From positions 2,790,001-2,854,000 of the forward strand of contig NC_092408.1 in assembly GCF_009017415.1 (NCBI RefSeq): a stretch of 64,000 bases of DNA. The letters are read 5' to 3'. The notes under the pieces were generated by a model, which saw only the letters and a list, made by a program, of their open reading frames with translations, searched no databases and had not been told where the DNA came from. The stretch's first letter is position 1. Each line of letters begins with the position of its first letter. Below are positions 47,216-58,365 of the stretch, piece after piece. The translations under genes were made by a program, and so were the position numbers. Origin of the DNA: Aspergillus flavus. Lineage: Eukaryota; Ascomycota; Eurotiomycetes; Eurotiales; Aspergillaceae.

Positions 47216-47572
47216 TATACCGAAATCGACAACTACGAACCGCCATCCAGTGGTCAATTTACCTGTTTTCGACGAGTCGTTCGGAAAGACGAGACGAAGA
47301 CAGATGCGAAGTCGATACAGAATTTATGCCCGAGGTTCCTGTCCTAGGGTTTGTTTCCCCACTTTCGCGACATCGTTTCCCAAAGCGGAATAGTGGCATC
47401 CGGGGTCGAGAGCGAAGCCCTATCTCTACATGGAGATGATGAATCCATATGCGTTGGTCGTCGTTTAAGATCGCTATAAAATATGAGGGTCGTCCCACCT
47501 TCTCGGGGAACTTCTGTTATGTCTCGTTCTTTATAGGTAGTCCCTAATCCTCATAGTTCTGTACGGCCAACC
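47216..47572. promoter_or_regulatory. Divergent promoter, regulator/lipase-like gene
   Basis: A compact 357-base space between the two starts. A TATAAAAT run at about 47475 faces the hydrolase gene, about 98 bases before its ATG. Confidence 0.5.
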
Positions 47573-48952
47573 ATGACAGCATTTACTATACTTCTCGGCT
47601 TGGCCGTCCCATCTTTGACTGCTGCAAATGCCGCTGCAAACTTTAACTTATCAATTGCAACCCTTGAGACCTATGGCTGCGATTCTACTTGCCAGGCGGT
47701 TTTTGACTATGCGCAAGCCGAGGACCGGACGCTGTTCGGGACTGACTTTGAATTTGGCTTTTATGCCACGGCATCCAATTTCTCCCGATCCCAGCCCGGT
47801 GATCTGTTGAAGTTTGAAGCCATTGACCCAGATGGCCTGGATGTTATCAACGGAATGTCTGCCTACCGCTTCCAATATACGTCTCGAGATCTAGACGGGT
47901 CCCCCGTTCCGGCTACCGGATTCATCGGAATACCCTATACATCGTTCCGAAAAGACCAAAAGTACCCAACCATCGCCTACGCCCACGGTACCATCGGGGT
48001 CTTTGCTGGATGCCCACCATCTACTACCCCAACCCTCTACGACTATACCAGCTGGAGTATCCTCATTGAGAAGGGCTACGCCATCATCGCGCCTGACTAT
48101 GCTGGTCTCGGAAACAACTACACGGAGCATAAATATCTTAGTTTCCCTGCGCACGCCAATGATCTCTACTATGGTATGGTTGCCGCTCGGAAAGCCTTCC
48201 CTGGGCTTTTCACAGATGGGTGGATGGGTGTTGGACATTCTCAAGGAGGCGGCTCCGTCTGGAAGCTTTCGGAGAGCAAGTTGCTACAAACTGGGGCCGC
48301 CGGAAAGTATCTAGGTACTGTCGCATTGGCGCCTGCCTCGAAGATTTATGACATGACCCTCCTTGGTGTCGAGTCACTTTCTCAAACCTCCAATTATGCG
48401 TCGTACGATATCCTCTATGAGACAATCTGGCTACCCTTCGCCATTGAGCGTGTCTTCCCCGGTATGAGCCGCGCGCCGTTTGCCGAAACACTCCAGAATC
48501 GAACAAAAATCGCCGACATGGCGCAAGCCTGTAATTACGGTATCATGTCACTGGCTTATGGACTAAAACCTCTGGATCTCTTTACTTCGGCAATCAAGAA
48601 CAACACGGACTTCCAGGAGTGGCAAGATATGGTCGCTCCCGCCAATGGTGACAAGGCTGGAGAGCCTATGATGATCATCCAGGGTTTGAATGACACTGCC
48701 GTTCTGCCCCAGATCACCGTTAGTTCTTTCCAAGACGCCTGCCGTTACGGGAACGAGGCCCACCTCAGGTTGTATCCCGGAATGGATCATTCTGATGTGC
48801 TGACTGCGAGCTCCCCTGAGTGGTTGGCTTTTATCGATGGGCGCTTCGCTGGTTGGAAGACTCCAGGAAACTGCAGCACCATTACACACCAACCTTTTGA
48901 TGTTGCTCACATGGTTACCGAGCCCGAAGCTGCAGAAATTGCAAGCATCTAA
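47573..48952 (+). CDS. Secreted lipase-like alpha/beta hydrolase
   Basis: Single exon, 459 residues. A signal peptide (MTAFTILLGLAVPSLTAANA) is followed by a hydrolase of the fungal secretory-lipase (LIP) type. The nucleophile elbow is GHSQGG near residue 222, the likely acid Asp is in QGLNDTAVLP and the His in GMDHSDVL. Several N-x-S/T glycosylation sites and paired Cys fit secretion. Such enzymes release fatty acids or cleave other esters outside the cell; the substrate is not certain. It probably responds to the divergent Zn2Cys6 regulator, by position only. Intact. Confidence 0.9.
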   Translation: MTAFTILLGLAVPSLTAANAAANFNLSIATLETYGCDSTCQAVFDYAQAEDRTLFGTDFEFGFYATASNFSRSQPGDLLKFEAIDPDGLDVINGMSAYRFQYTSRDLDGSPVPATGFIGIPYTSFRKDQKYPTIAYAHGTIGVFAGCPPSTTPTLYDYTSWSILIEKGYAIIAPDYAGLGNNYTEHKYLSFPAHANDLYYGMVAARKAFPGLFTDGWMGVGHSQGGGSVWKLSESKLLQTGAAGKYLGTVALAPASKIYDMTLLGVESLSQTSNYASYDILYETIWLPFAIERVFPGMSRAPFAETLQNRTKIADMAQACNYGIMSLAYGLKPLDLFTSAIKNNTDFQEWQDMVAPANGDKAGEPMMIIQGLNDTAVLPQITVSSFQDACRYGNEAHLRLYPGMDHSDVLTASSPEWLAFIDGRFAGWKTPGNCSTITHQPFDVAHMVTEPEAAEIASI

Positions 48953-49183
48953 TGCTTACTAGGGGTACAGAGGCACGCACATATAGGTAGCCGTGTACAT
49001 ATCAGAACTAGACATAGATGGATACATTATCCATACAATAACTGTCTCTCATTAATAATTGCTATACTCAAATGGAATAATCAACATAGTCTCTTTTAAA
49101 TTACACCCAAAACCCCATCATTTATAAACAATACAGTCTACTTAACTTCCATCTCCCACCTTCAGATCCCAGCATACCCAGAA

Positions 49184-50015
49184 TCAATACATCGCAAACC
49201 CCCCAGAAGCAGCAATCGCCTGCCCAGAAACCCACCGACTCTCCTCAGAAGCAAGCCACGCCACCACCTGCGCAACATCATCAATCGTCCCCACCCGATG
49301 CTCAACCGGCGTAGCAGACTTCTGCATCTCCACCAACTCCTTCGGAATATTCTCCAGCAAAGCCGTCTGCACCGGCCCCGGATTAACAGCATTCACCGTA
49401 TGCCCAGCATCACCCAACTCCGCAGCCCAGCATCGCGTCAAGCCCTCCAAGGCCGCCTTGGACGAGCAATAAATCGACAAATTAGCGAATCCCGCCCGTG
49501 CGCCAACTGAACTGATATTGATGATCCGACCGGGTGCACGTAGATGCGGGAGAACAGCCTGCGTCAGAAAGATAGCCCCGCGGACGTTCAGGTCGTAAAC
49601 GAGGTTGTAGTCTTCCACCGTGAGATCTGAAAGGGGCTTCACTACTTCCACGCCGGCGTTGTTAACCAGGATATCGATGTTGGGGCCGAATGCTTGGATT
49701 GAGGCTTCGACGATCGTTTCTCCAGCTGATAGATCGCGGAGATCGGCGCGGACTTTGGCTGCCTTGGAGCCGTTGTTGAAGTTTTTGATTTTCTCGATTA
49801 GTTTATCAGCGATGGGTTCGCTGCTCGCTGATGTGTATGTGATCAAGACCTGGTTGAACTGTTAGATAAGAGACGGTGAATGGAGATTAGTGTATACTTA
49901 CTTTGGCTCCTCGACGGGCTAATTCTTCAGCCAGCCCGGCGCCGATTCCTCTCGTTGCGCCTGTCACAATGGCGACTTTGCCGGCTAGTGTTTGGGGTCT
50001 GGGGTCTGCGACCAT
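49184..50015 (-). CDS. Short-chain dehydrogenase, FabG-like
   Basis: Joined as complement(49184..49849,49902..50015): 259 residues, one 52-base intron (GTAAGT...ACCAG). Cofactor loop TGATRGIG, NNAG followed by VEVVKPLSDL, catalytic ISS and YCSSK, and the typical C-terminal WVSGQAIAASGGFAMY. Resembles 3-oxoacyl-reductase or polyhydroxynaphthalene-reductase-type SDRs, NADPH-dependent. Divergent from the FAD oxidoreductase gene across 568 bases. Intact; substrate unknown. Confidence 0.92.
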
Positions 50016-50583
50016 CTTGGGTCATTGAGTGACGAGTGGATGTATACTTTGTAGCAAGGCTGCGACGTTCATCTAGGGGAGACCATTCGCTATTTATCAT
50101 CTCCCTTCTGTTCTACATTCCTGACAGTTAACCAATCATAAAGTATATGTACGATGAGTTCCCTGGATTGAAATGACGACCGTCCGACCCGAAGTCATTT
50201 TCCCGAAGATATTCGGAATCCTTCACTTGCCGCCTAAGAATCAGGGCATCGATCGAACATCTAGGCTATGACATCATTTTGCCTTAGGAAACACATTCAA
50301 AATTATTCATAAAGCATTATACTATAATACTTGCTACGCTTTGCTCCGCTCCCTATCACCCAGCCTCGGATATCTCCTTAGTCCCCGAGAGATAGCATCA
50401 ACCCCGAAATCCCAATCTCCGCACTTCCCCAATACCCCGCGAGGTAAGATAACACCAATGTAACCCTCCCCGTTGATTACATATCAAGTTCCTATCTACT
50501 TTACTCAAACCCAGTAACACATCCCAATCCCAATCCCAACACAAACCACAAGCCCCACAAACAAACCTAAAAACAAACCCAAA
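50016..50583. promoter_or_regulatory. Divergent promoter, SDR/FAD oxidoreductase
   Basis: Shared upstream region of two divergent genes. A CA/CT-rich stretch (about 50510-50580) just before the plus-strand ATG is typical of fungal 5' leaders. No gene seen. Confidence 0.5.
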
Positions 50584-51908
50584 ATGCCAACCGTAATCCT
50601 CGGCGGCGGAATAATCGGCTCCGCAATCGCCTACTACCTATCCGAGACCCATCCACCAGGGGACATCCATATCATTGAATCCTCAACGGAACTATTCAGC
50701 TCTGCGTCTGGGTACGCGGCTGGCTTTCTGGCAAAAGATTGGTTTAGCCCGGATGTTGCTTCTCTGGGTGAGCTTTCGTTTGGGTTACATGAGAGGTTGG
50801 CTATTGAATATGGTGGGGTGGAGAGGTGGGGGTATATGAAGGGGATGGCTTTGAGTTACGATGCCACTATTAAGAGGGGGAGTGGTAGTCAAGGTGATGA
50901 GTGGATGGATAGAGGGGGTAGTCGAGCGGAGATGGCTTCTAGGTCGACTTTGGGGAGTGAGATGGGGGCTCCGGCTTGGTTGACGGTGAGGTCGGGGGTG
51001 GAGGTGGAGAGGATTAGTGATGTTGATACTGCGCAGGTGTTTGTATTCTTCTTTGGTCAGGTGTTGAGGTGGTAGGCTGATGGGTATCTAGTGATCCGTT
51101 GAGACTGTGTCGGTTTCTGATGGATACGGCTGTATCCCGTGGTGTGCAGCTTCATCACCCGGCTAGGGCTACTTCTCTCGTCACAGACAGTGGCACTCTT
51201 ACTGGAGTCAAGATGGTCGATCTCGTTTCGCAGGAGGAGTCTACACTTCCGTGTACCCATCTCGTTATTTGTGCGGGGGCTTGGACGTCGCGTGTCTTCG
51301 AGGATCTCTTTCCTTCCGCGCAGGTCTCCATTCCCGTCTCGCAGTTGGCGGGGTACTCTCTCGTCCTCCGTTCTCCGAGACATACCCTGGAACACGAGCA
51401 ACAAACATTCGGAGGTAGATGTCACGCTATCTTCACCGAAAACCCCTTTTCCTGCGGCTTCAGTCCGGAGATCTTCTCGCGACAGGGCGGCGAGATCTAC
51501 ATTGCTGGTCTGAATGATCCAGATATGCCACTACCAGGTCTAGCAGAGGAGTCTCGGAATTTAATCGATCGTGATGAGTTAAGGAGGTTAAAGGCCGTGT
51601 CTACCCAGTTAATGGGTAGACTCGTGGATGAGGATGCTGGAGTCACTGACGTAAACATGGATGATTTGGAGGTTCTTCGTGAGGGATTGTGCTTCCGTCC
51701 TGTTACCCATCGGGGAACGCCTGTTGTGTGCAGGGTAGATGATGATTTTCTGGGAGATGGACTGAAGACCGATGGTCACGGTGGTATTTTTGTGGCTTCT
51801 GGACATGGTCCTTGGGGGATCTCGTTGTCGTTGGGGACTGGGAGGGTCGTGGCGGATATGGTAGAGGGTGTGCGGCCGAGGGCTGATGTGAGTAAGTTGG
51901 GACTTTAA
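50584..51908 (+). CDS. FAD-dependent amine oxidoreductase (DAO fold)
   Basis: Joined as 50584..51038, 51092..51908: 423 residues; the 53-base intron (donor GTTTGT, acceptor ATCTAG) joins DTAQ to VDPLRLCRFL in frame. The N-terminus VILGGGIIGSAIAYYL is the FAD-binding Rossmann motif of the D-amino-acid/sarcosine oxidase superfamily; the second FAD contact lies in HLVICAGAWTS and the end motif is GGIFVASGHGPWGISLSLGTG. It is similar to the yeast Tda3 group by memory. Such enzymes oxidise secondary or N-methyl amines. With P5C reductase and proline dehydrogenase next on the same strand, an N-methylated, D- or hydroxylated proline is a reasonable guess for its substrate. Intact. Confidence 0.86.
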
Positions 51909-52761
51909 ATGTAGCTCTCTTGCTGGGGTGCTCGGTATCGTCTTTCTGGTATGTGGGATATGTTTTTTAGTCTCTTAGATGTATAGATAGAGGTCGAGAG
52001 GGATACAAAATTATTCCGAGTCGACATGTTGAGTACTAAGCCCTAGAATACGGTAGTAACCATTATATATAACGACTAGCATTATCAGTAACACAACCAC
52101 GCATAAGGAAAATCGTAAAAAGTCCTTCTAACCAGAGGAAATATCGCCCTAGGTCTCCCATGATGCTTTAATTCCTTCATGAACACCTAGATTACCACCA
52201 AATACATGGTACTGCGCAACATATACCACGATCGACCATTTTTAGAATCCCAGATATTCGTGATATTTGAAGTTCGAGATCCTATCCTACAGGGCTCAAT
52301 AACCTGCCGCCGACTTCTGACCGCCCAGGTAGCCTAGTGGTATAATTTTAGCTGAAATAATCACCGTATATCTTTAGAGGCCCCGCGTTCGATCCGCGGC
52401 GCAGAATATTGTTTTTGATTTTTTATTTTTGGTTGACTCTCTACAAAGGATGCCCTATAGAGTTGACCTTCGTTCTTCAAGTGTGCAGCTCACCTAGACG
52501 GGAGAAATCAACATAGATTGCCTAATACATGATTCAGCCCAAGATGATAACTGCGCGGCCCAACTATCCACCCATCAACTCAAGGTCCACCACCAGATAG
52601 ACAACGGCGGCGAAGACGTCCGAAGATAACCAGATCAATGACTCAAGCTCGGAATCTCCGCCCGACAGCTTAAACACAAACACATTCACATCGCAAACCA
52701 CAAAACACCTCCAACAACACTCACCACAGCTCCAAAGCAAAACAAAACAACCACAACCAAA
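51909..52761. other. Intergenic with tRNA-like element
   Basis: About 850 bases. Contains the tRNA-like element described separately and the P5C reductase promoter, whose CA-rich leader runs into the ATG at 52762. No protein gene seen. Confidence 0.5.
52323..52406 (+). pseudogene. tRNA-like sequence, probably a tRNA pseudogene
   Basis: An A-box-like TAGCCTAGTGG (52330-52340) and a perfect B-box GTTCGATCC (52387-52395) stand at a tRNA-like distance. The T arm pairs fully (CCGCG with CGCGG around TTCGATC). The flanking acceptor strands do not pair, and I could not fold a convincing anticodon stem. It is therefore a decayed or tRNA-derived element rather than a working tRNA gene. Confidence 0.4.
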
Positions 52762-53666
52762 ATGACAACCCTCGCATTTATCGGCTGCGGTAGGCCCACC
52801 ACCTACCATGTACATGGGTAGAACCACTAACGAAACCAGGAAACATGGGCTCCGCAATCCTAGACGGCCTGCTAGAGGCCACCCGCTCGGAGCCCCAAAA
52901 ATCCAAAATCGAATACTTCATAGCGACCACCAAGAGCGCGGCCTCAGCCGAGAAGCTTAGCGAGAAATACCGCTCAGATCCATCACGGGTGTTAGTTGCG
53001 TCCGGGTCCAACGTTAAAGTCATGGAGCAGTCAGACATCGTCCTGCTAGCGTGCAAGCCTTTCCTGGCGCAGAGTATTCTGTCCGAGCCGGGCGTAGCGA
53101 AAGCGTTAAAAGGAAAATTCGTCATCAGCGTTATGGCGGGCAAGACGCCTGCCGAGATCATGGAGTACATCTATGGGGATTCAGCCCAGGCGATGAATAG
53201 GCCGGTGATTGTAACGGCCATGCCGAATGTGGCGGCGCGATTGCGCCAGTCCATGACTATTATCGAGGAGAACCCGGCGCTTTCGAAAGATCGGGCGGAG
53301 ATTCTGACTTGGATCTTTGAGCAGATTGGGACGGTCAAGTTTGTGGCGCCGGATTTGGTCAATGCTGGGTCGATGGTTTCTGGGGCCGCGATGGCGCTCT
53401 TGACTCTTGCTGTTGATGGGATTATGGATGGGGCTGTTATGGAGGGTTTCCGACGGCCGGATGCTATGGAGGTGTCGGCGCAAGTGTTGGAGGGGTTGGC
53501 TGGGTTGTTGAGGGAGGGCGTTCATCCGGCGGTTTTGAGGGAGAGTATTTCTTCGCCGAGGGGGTGTACTATTCAAGGACTGTATGCTTTGGAGAAGAAT
53601 GGGGTTCGGGGGGCGTATGCTGAGGCGTTGGTTAGGGGGGTGAAGCATTTGAGGGGAGAGAACTAG
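52762..53666 (+). CDS. Pyrroline-5-carboxylate reductase (P5CR)
   Basis: Joined as 52762..52789, 52840..53666: 284 residues. The 50-base intron splits the NAD(P)H loop FIGCG/NMGSAILDGL. The rest fits ProC/Pro3: VLLACKPFLAQSIL, the MPNVAARLRQ segment, GSMVSGAAMALLT, and the substrate-binding end REGVHPAVLRESISSPRGCTIQGLYALE. It reduces P5C to L-proline with NAD(P)H in the cytosol. As a co-oriented neighbour of a proline dehydrogenase and a flavin oxidase it may be a specialised paralogue rather than the only biosynthetic enzyme of the cell; a second copy elsewhere would be expected. Intact. Confidence 0.95.
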
Positions 53667-54101
53667 ACAGATTATGTCAGGATTTGTACGTATGGATGTG
53701 ACTGTGGGGTATTACATGATTGATTTAGATATGAATATAAAGTTTCAAAATACTGAGTAATCCTCGTGTCGGTGTGTATTCCATCCTGGAAAGTTCAGTA
53801 TACGTGGACGACGAAGCAAGGAGAAAAGCGCATGTCACCTCCGCGCGGAAACCCTAACCGAGCAAAGATGCGGATGCCCCTCCGACAGCCATCTGTCCAG
53901 AGCTTATTCGGTCAACCACGACTATCACCCCAGATCCACGATGATCCTCGCCCAAAGACCAATCGGTCTTCAAGCCGCCATCGTTTCCCCCGGAGCATAA
54001 GCGTAGATAGCAGGCATACCCCTCCCACGAGCGAGGGAATCGTAAGATAAATAGTCCAGCATGAGGTCAGACCAGTCCCTATCAGACACAAGACGATCAA
54101 A
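53667..54101. other. Intergenic, P5CR to proline dehydrogenase
   Basis: A 94-codon frame (53766-54050) here is rich in Pro and Arg and has no family likeness; it is treated as leader of the next gene. No gene called. Confidence 0.45.
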
Positions 54102-55549
54102 ATGAAGCCGAAGGTATTCTGGCCCAGAAAGCCAGAAACGTTCTATTCCGCGTCCAAACCGCTGGCCGATGCTGCGTCGCCCGCTCACAATGCGGCCCTC
54201 CATTCGTCGCCTGCCCAGAAGAGGGCGCCTCTCGCGGACTTACCGACGAAGACACTTCTGCGCTCTTTATTCCTGACGTCAGCGATGGCGTCGCCGCTTT
54301 TGAAACCCTCTATAGCGGTGCTGAAATATGTGGTGGATTCAAAGTCGCCCCTGCTTAGTCCCTCTAAGAACCCTATCATGAACTACATCCTCCGCGCAAC
54401 AATCTACAACCACTTCTGCGCGGGTGTTAATGAGACAGAAGTCCGCAAAACAGTCCAGGACATGAAGACTCTGGGCTTCAAGGGCGTCATCCTCGGATAT
54501 GCGCGGGAATCCGTCGCAAAGGTCGACGCAGCCGGCTCCCACGTGGAGGAATGGAAGAATGCACAAGCCATCGAAGACCGTGCAGTGGACGAATGGAAAG
54601 AGGGCAACTTACGGACACTCAGAATGGTCGGAAAAGGAGATTACATGAATATCAAGTATGACCGAACCAAAATAAAATGTGATACGCAACGTATGCTAAC
54701 ACGATTAGATTCACCGGCGCCGGCCCTGCAGCTGTTGAAGCACTCGCCCGCGGTGACCCCGTCCCACCACCACGCATCAAGCAAGCTATTACAGAAATCT
54801 GCGAAGCAACTGCAGCCCAGGGATCCCGGTTCTGGATCGACGCCGAGCAACAGATCTTCCAACCAGCCATTGACGCCTGGACCATCGATCTCATGAGACA
54901 ATTCAACCGCGACGGCAGGGTAGTCGTGCTCAACACCATTCAGGCGTATTTGAAATCGTCCGCCGAAAACGTCCATCGCCATCTAGCTCTCGCCGGAAAG
55001 GAAGGCTGGGCCCTGGGAATCAAGCTAGTCCGGGGCGCGTACATTGAACACGATATTCGGGAGAGGATTCATGACAACAAAGCTGACACAGATCGGAACT
55101 ACAACCACATCGTGGAGAGTCTGCTCTCGCGGCAATCCCCGTTTCAGGACTTACATGACACAAAGTTCCCGGATGCTAGGCTTTTCGTCGCAACACATAA
55201 TGCGGAGAGCGTCCGGAGGGCATACTCGATTTCGAGACACCGGATTCTCAACGGCTTACCCACGATACCCCTGGAGATGGGCCAGTTGCAGGGTATGGCA
55301 GATGAGGTGAGCTGTGGGCTATTGGCCGAATATCGACCGGAGTCCGACGTGCCACTGAGCGGAAAAAGCCCCGTGGAGGCATCTGTGTTCCCTAAGGTCT
55401 TCAAGTGTCTGGCGTGGGGGACTACCGAGGAGTGTCTTCATTTCTTGTTGCGTCGGGCGGTTGAGAATCAAGGGGCTGTGGTGAGAACGCAGGACACGGC
55501 AGCGGCGATGAGAAAGGAAGCATGGCGTCGGATAGGATTAAGATGGTGA
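54102..55549 (+). CDS. Proline dehydrogenase (proline oxidase), mitochondrial
   Basis: Joined as 54102..54655, 54709..55549: 464 residues; the 53-base intron (GTATGA...GATTAG, branch GCTAAC) joins DYMNIK to FTGAGPAAVEAL. The basic, Ser/Ala-rich N-terminus fits mitochondrial targeting. The FAD-binding beta/alpha barrel carries FWIDAEQQ, NTIQAYLKSS, GWALGIKLVRGAYIEHD, LFVATHNAES, and the C-terminal helix end YRPESDVPL with the substrate-contact Arg region. It oxidises L-proline to P5C at the inner membrane and feeds electrons to quinone. It is the third gene of a same-strand group with the FAD oxidoreductase and P5CR. Expected control by proline and nitrogen supply cannot be read from the sequence. 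Intact. Confidence 0.95.
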
Positions 55550-56127
55550 ATGCCTTCTACGTCTTCTTTGACGTGCCTTTGACTATTTCAATTGCATGGA
55601 TTATGTTGTAATGATCGACATGCCGATACTGATTAGCCTGGAAAATCAAAACCCAATAACATTGCATTGACTTACAGCGAATCATCATACAAGATAGAGA
55701 TAAGTTGGCCACCAGATCCCTGATCATTATGCATGCGACCTGGTTATTAGTAGATTCTGTACGGCAATCTATAATTTTGAACACCATGACTTCATACCAT
55801 TTATACCACTACCGATATGGATTGTTGTATATAAAGTTAATATTAAATGTGTGGGATATGGTCAAAATTGGAATACCCTGTATGTGAGTATGTAACGGAC
55901 TTCAAGTATTTCATTTTGACCGGGTGGTCGACCGATTTAGTCTACCTTAACGGCGGACTAAATCGACCACCCGGTCAAAATGATTTCTTATATTTGGTAT
56001 CAACAGCGACGCACTACGTACTACCCTCAAGCCTGGTAAGTAGTTTGTTTGATTTACTGGACCTTGGTAGCGCTGAGTGGTAATAAGGATGATCTCGAGT
56101 CATTCCGCTAGGAAATGTTCACAGAAA
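55550..56127. other. Intergenic with inverted repeat
   Basis: Space between convergent 3' ends of the proline dehydrogenase and kinase genes. It is AT-rich apart from the GC-richer hairpin at 55911-55983. No gene seen. Confidence 0.5.
55911..55983. repeat. 28-bp inverted repeat (hairpin)
   Basis: The left arm 55911-55942 and right arm 55956-55983 are perfect reverse complements apart from a four-base insert (ACCG) in the left arm; the loop is 13 bases. Arms start TCATTTTGACCGGGTGG. It lies in the convergent 3' space between two genes and could be a transcript-end structure or a tiny foldback element. Confidence 0.9.
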
Positions 56128-57690
56128 TCAGGGGCTTGTTTGCTTTGGTTGAAGAAAAGGATGTCCCGCCAGTTCGCCTGCAGTTTTTCGCACATTTGGA
56201 TGCCAGAGAAGCATCCCCTTTGCGAGATCCAGAAACGCTTCCCTCTCCTCTCCCTCGAGGAAGGAAACTGTGTCGCCTAGTTTCCGGTCGGGGATCAGGT
56301 CTTCGTAGAGAAAGAGACCTAAGATGTTTCGTGAGTCTGAGAATAATTCATTCAAGATAGGCAAACTCAGAAATACCATTATTGTCAAAGAATGGCCCAC
56401 AGAAGTACTCCTCCGCAGTCTCGCATACTATGTCGTCTTCTCGTCTGACAGGTTCCGGCCACGAGTACTCTCGCATGTATTGATATCTTCGTATGATCTC
56501 TGGAGGGGGTGGACCGAGTAAGGCCATCATCTCGGCGATGTGTAGTTTAGCATCGTAGCGACCTTGTTGATCATGGATATGCTGAAATAGCTCTTTGCCT
56601 TCGATCATATCCCACAACTGGTCTGCTATTAGTGAATGCAACTATAAAGGACAACGGGACGCACGAGAACACCAAGATTCCAAATATCCGCAGGCATTTG
56701 CCATCCAATACCCAGTATCACCTCTGGCGCCCGATAGTGGTCTGGCTGAATAGGCCAGACGCCCCAGTCGTCGTCTTCCTCGAGTCTGGTTGCCAAGCCA
56801 AAGTCGACAAGCTGTGGTATACTTCTCAGGCTTTTGAGTGGCCCGAAGTCACTACGGGATTGATACACTGGTCGTCCCGTCGAATCAATCTTGAAAGCCA
56901 TTGGTTTTTCCAGCTGAGACTCCAAGAAATCAGTAAGCACGGTTGGATCCTCGAATGAGACCATGATGTTTTCAAGCTTTAGATCTAGCCGCCGCCTGGG
57001 CTCAGTATCGCGAGGAGAAGAAAGGTCGAAGATGAACTTACCCGTATGAACTGTCCTGCATTGTTTGTGAAGATAGTCAAGCCCCGTAAGGAGAGCACGA
57101 ATGTATGTTTTAATGAGGGGCAGTGGCATTCTTCTATCGCCAAAGCGTCGCTGATACATCGACAATGGCTCCCTCATAGGTGGATACACAAGACACGAAT
57201 GAGGACCTTCTGGACCATTAACTTCAAAAGAGTCTAGCAATGTTCGGATAAGTGAGCGGCCGCGATGTGATGGGTCTACCGTGGAAATATGCTCTTCAGC
57301 CTCGCGCTCATGACCTGCGGAACTCGCATTGTTATTAGCGATTTTCAGTACCACGATGCTCTCCGGCTCTTCGATATGCCTGTATGTTTGTTAGAGAGAG
57401 ACAGAGAAAGCTTCAAATTAAAGATTAATCATTGAAGGTTACCCTTGCAGATCACGTGCCAGCCACACTGTTGAAGACACGCCCCAGCCAACCTTCACCA
57501 GGGCTTGATAACGATTGGCGAGTACCTCTCCAGGCTTCGCCGGATAGAAGTACTTGGAATTGTATACTGGCGAGATCTCTTCATCAATGAGTATACCGGG
57601 CGGTAAAGGTGGCCCGGGAGAAGGCATGGGAAACGGTTTCTTGCGAAGCAAGGCGGATAAACGAGGAATGGACGGTTTTATAGTGTTCAT
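56128..57690 (-). CDS. SRPK-like Ser/Thr protein kinase
   Basis: Joined as complement(56128..56318,56377..56617,56665..56984,57042..57379,57443..57690): 445 residues, four introns of 47-63 bases, all joins in frame. A Pro-rich N-terminus leads to YFYPAKPGEVLANRYQALVKVGWGVSSTVWLARD. The ATP lysine is in VVLKIANN, the catalytic loop is TVHTDLKLENIM, the metal-binding motif LVDFGLAT, and the substrate lobe HYRAPEVILG with PADIWNLGVLLWDMIEG. HTDLK in place of HRDLK is usual in fungal SRPK-like kinases. Relatives phosphorylate Ser/Arg-rich proteins; this divergent member's target is unknown. Intact, unlike the related kinase at 21764-23070. Confidence 0.9.
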
Positions 57691-58365
57691 TACATAGTTA
57701 TTCCTCGTAAGCCAACGGGAGAATGCTATTTCAATGGTTGTCGAAGAGGAAGAAGATCAAGGAGCCCGAACACGGCTAGCTAAAAGTGATCACGTGGCAG
57801 ATACTCGTAGACTACTTAGACTACTCAGATTGCTTAAACTGCTCAGCACCTATCCCAGGGATGACTATTAAAAGACTTCTGCCAAAGGGCCAAGGGTACT
57901 TGTCTGAAGAATTGTCCATGGATTAGGGTAAGTATAAGGTAAGTATAGCGAGTCACCTTTGAGGGTGAGCAGACCACTGATTCACCCGGCTCACCCTCTT
58001 AGAGCGGCATCTGGAGCAGGCGCTCGCAGTTTTTGCACGTTAGATGTGTGTTATATGAGATGATTAGAAAAAAATGCAATTCTGAACCCTGATGTGGCTA
58101 CTTCAGCTTAATTTGTAGAGTCAGTAGCGCCACTTTGTCGACAAGCATACCATTAAATCTGCCAAGCGTGCCAACAGTGGAGTTGCACTGAAGCACAGAC
58201 GAAGCGAAGGATGCTCGCAGCTAATGTTCCTGCTAGCCATGCACGCGACCTCGTTACTAATAGATTCCACATCCCGAGTCAATATCGGACCCGAAAGCCG
58301 AAATCGGGATTCACCTCCGTAGAAACAACCCTCATAAACATCACCACAACAACAAATATCAGCCC
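57691..58365. other. Intergenic
   Basis: About 675 bases: kinase promoter and 3' flank of the next gene. Short imperfect repeats of GACTACTCAGATTGCTTAAA type lie near 57805-57850. No gene seen. Confidence 0.45.

Noticed and set aside
53766..54050. 94-codon frame upstream of proline dehydrogenase
   Set aside because: Composition is Pro/Arg-rich without family features; more likely 5' leader or promoter.
54602..54896. Unspliced read-through of proline dehydrogenase into a Ser/Pro-rich end
   Set aside because: It arises from reading the 53-base intron; splicing gives the conserved FTGAGPAAVEAL continuation.
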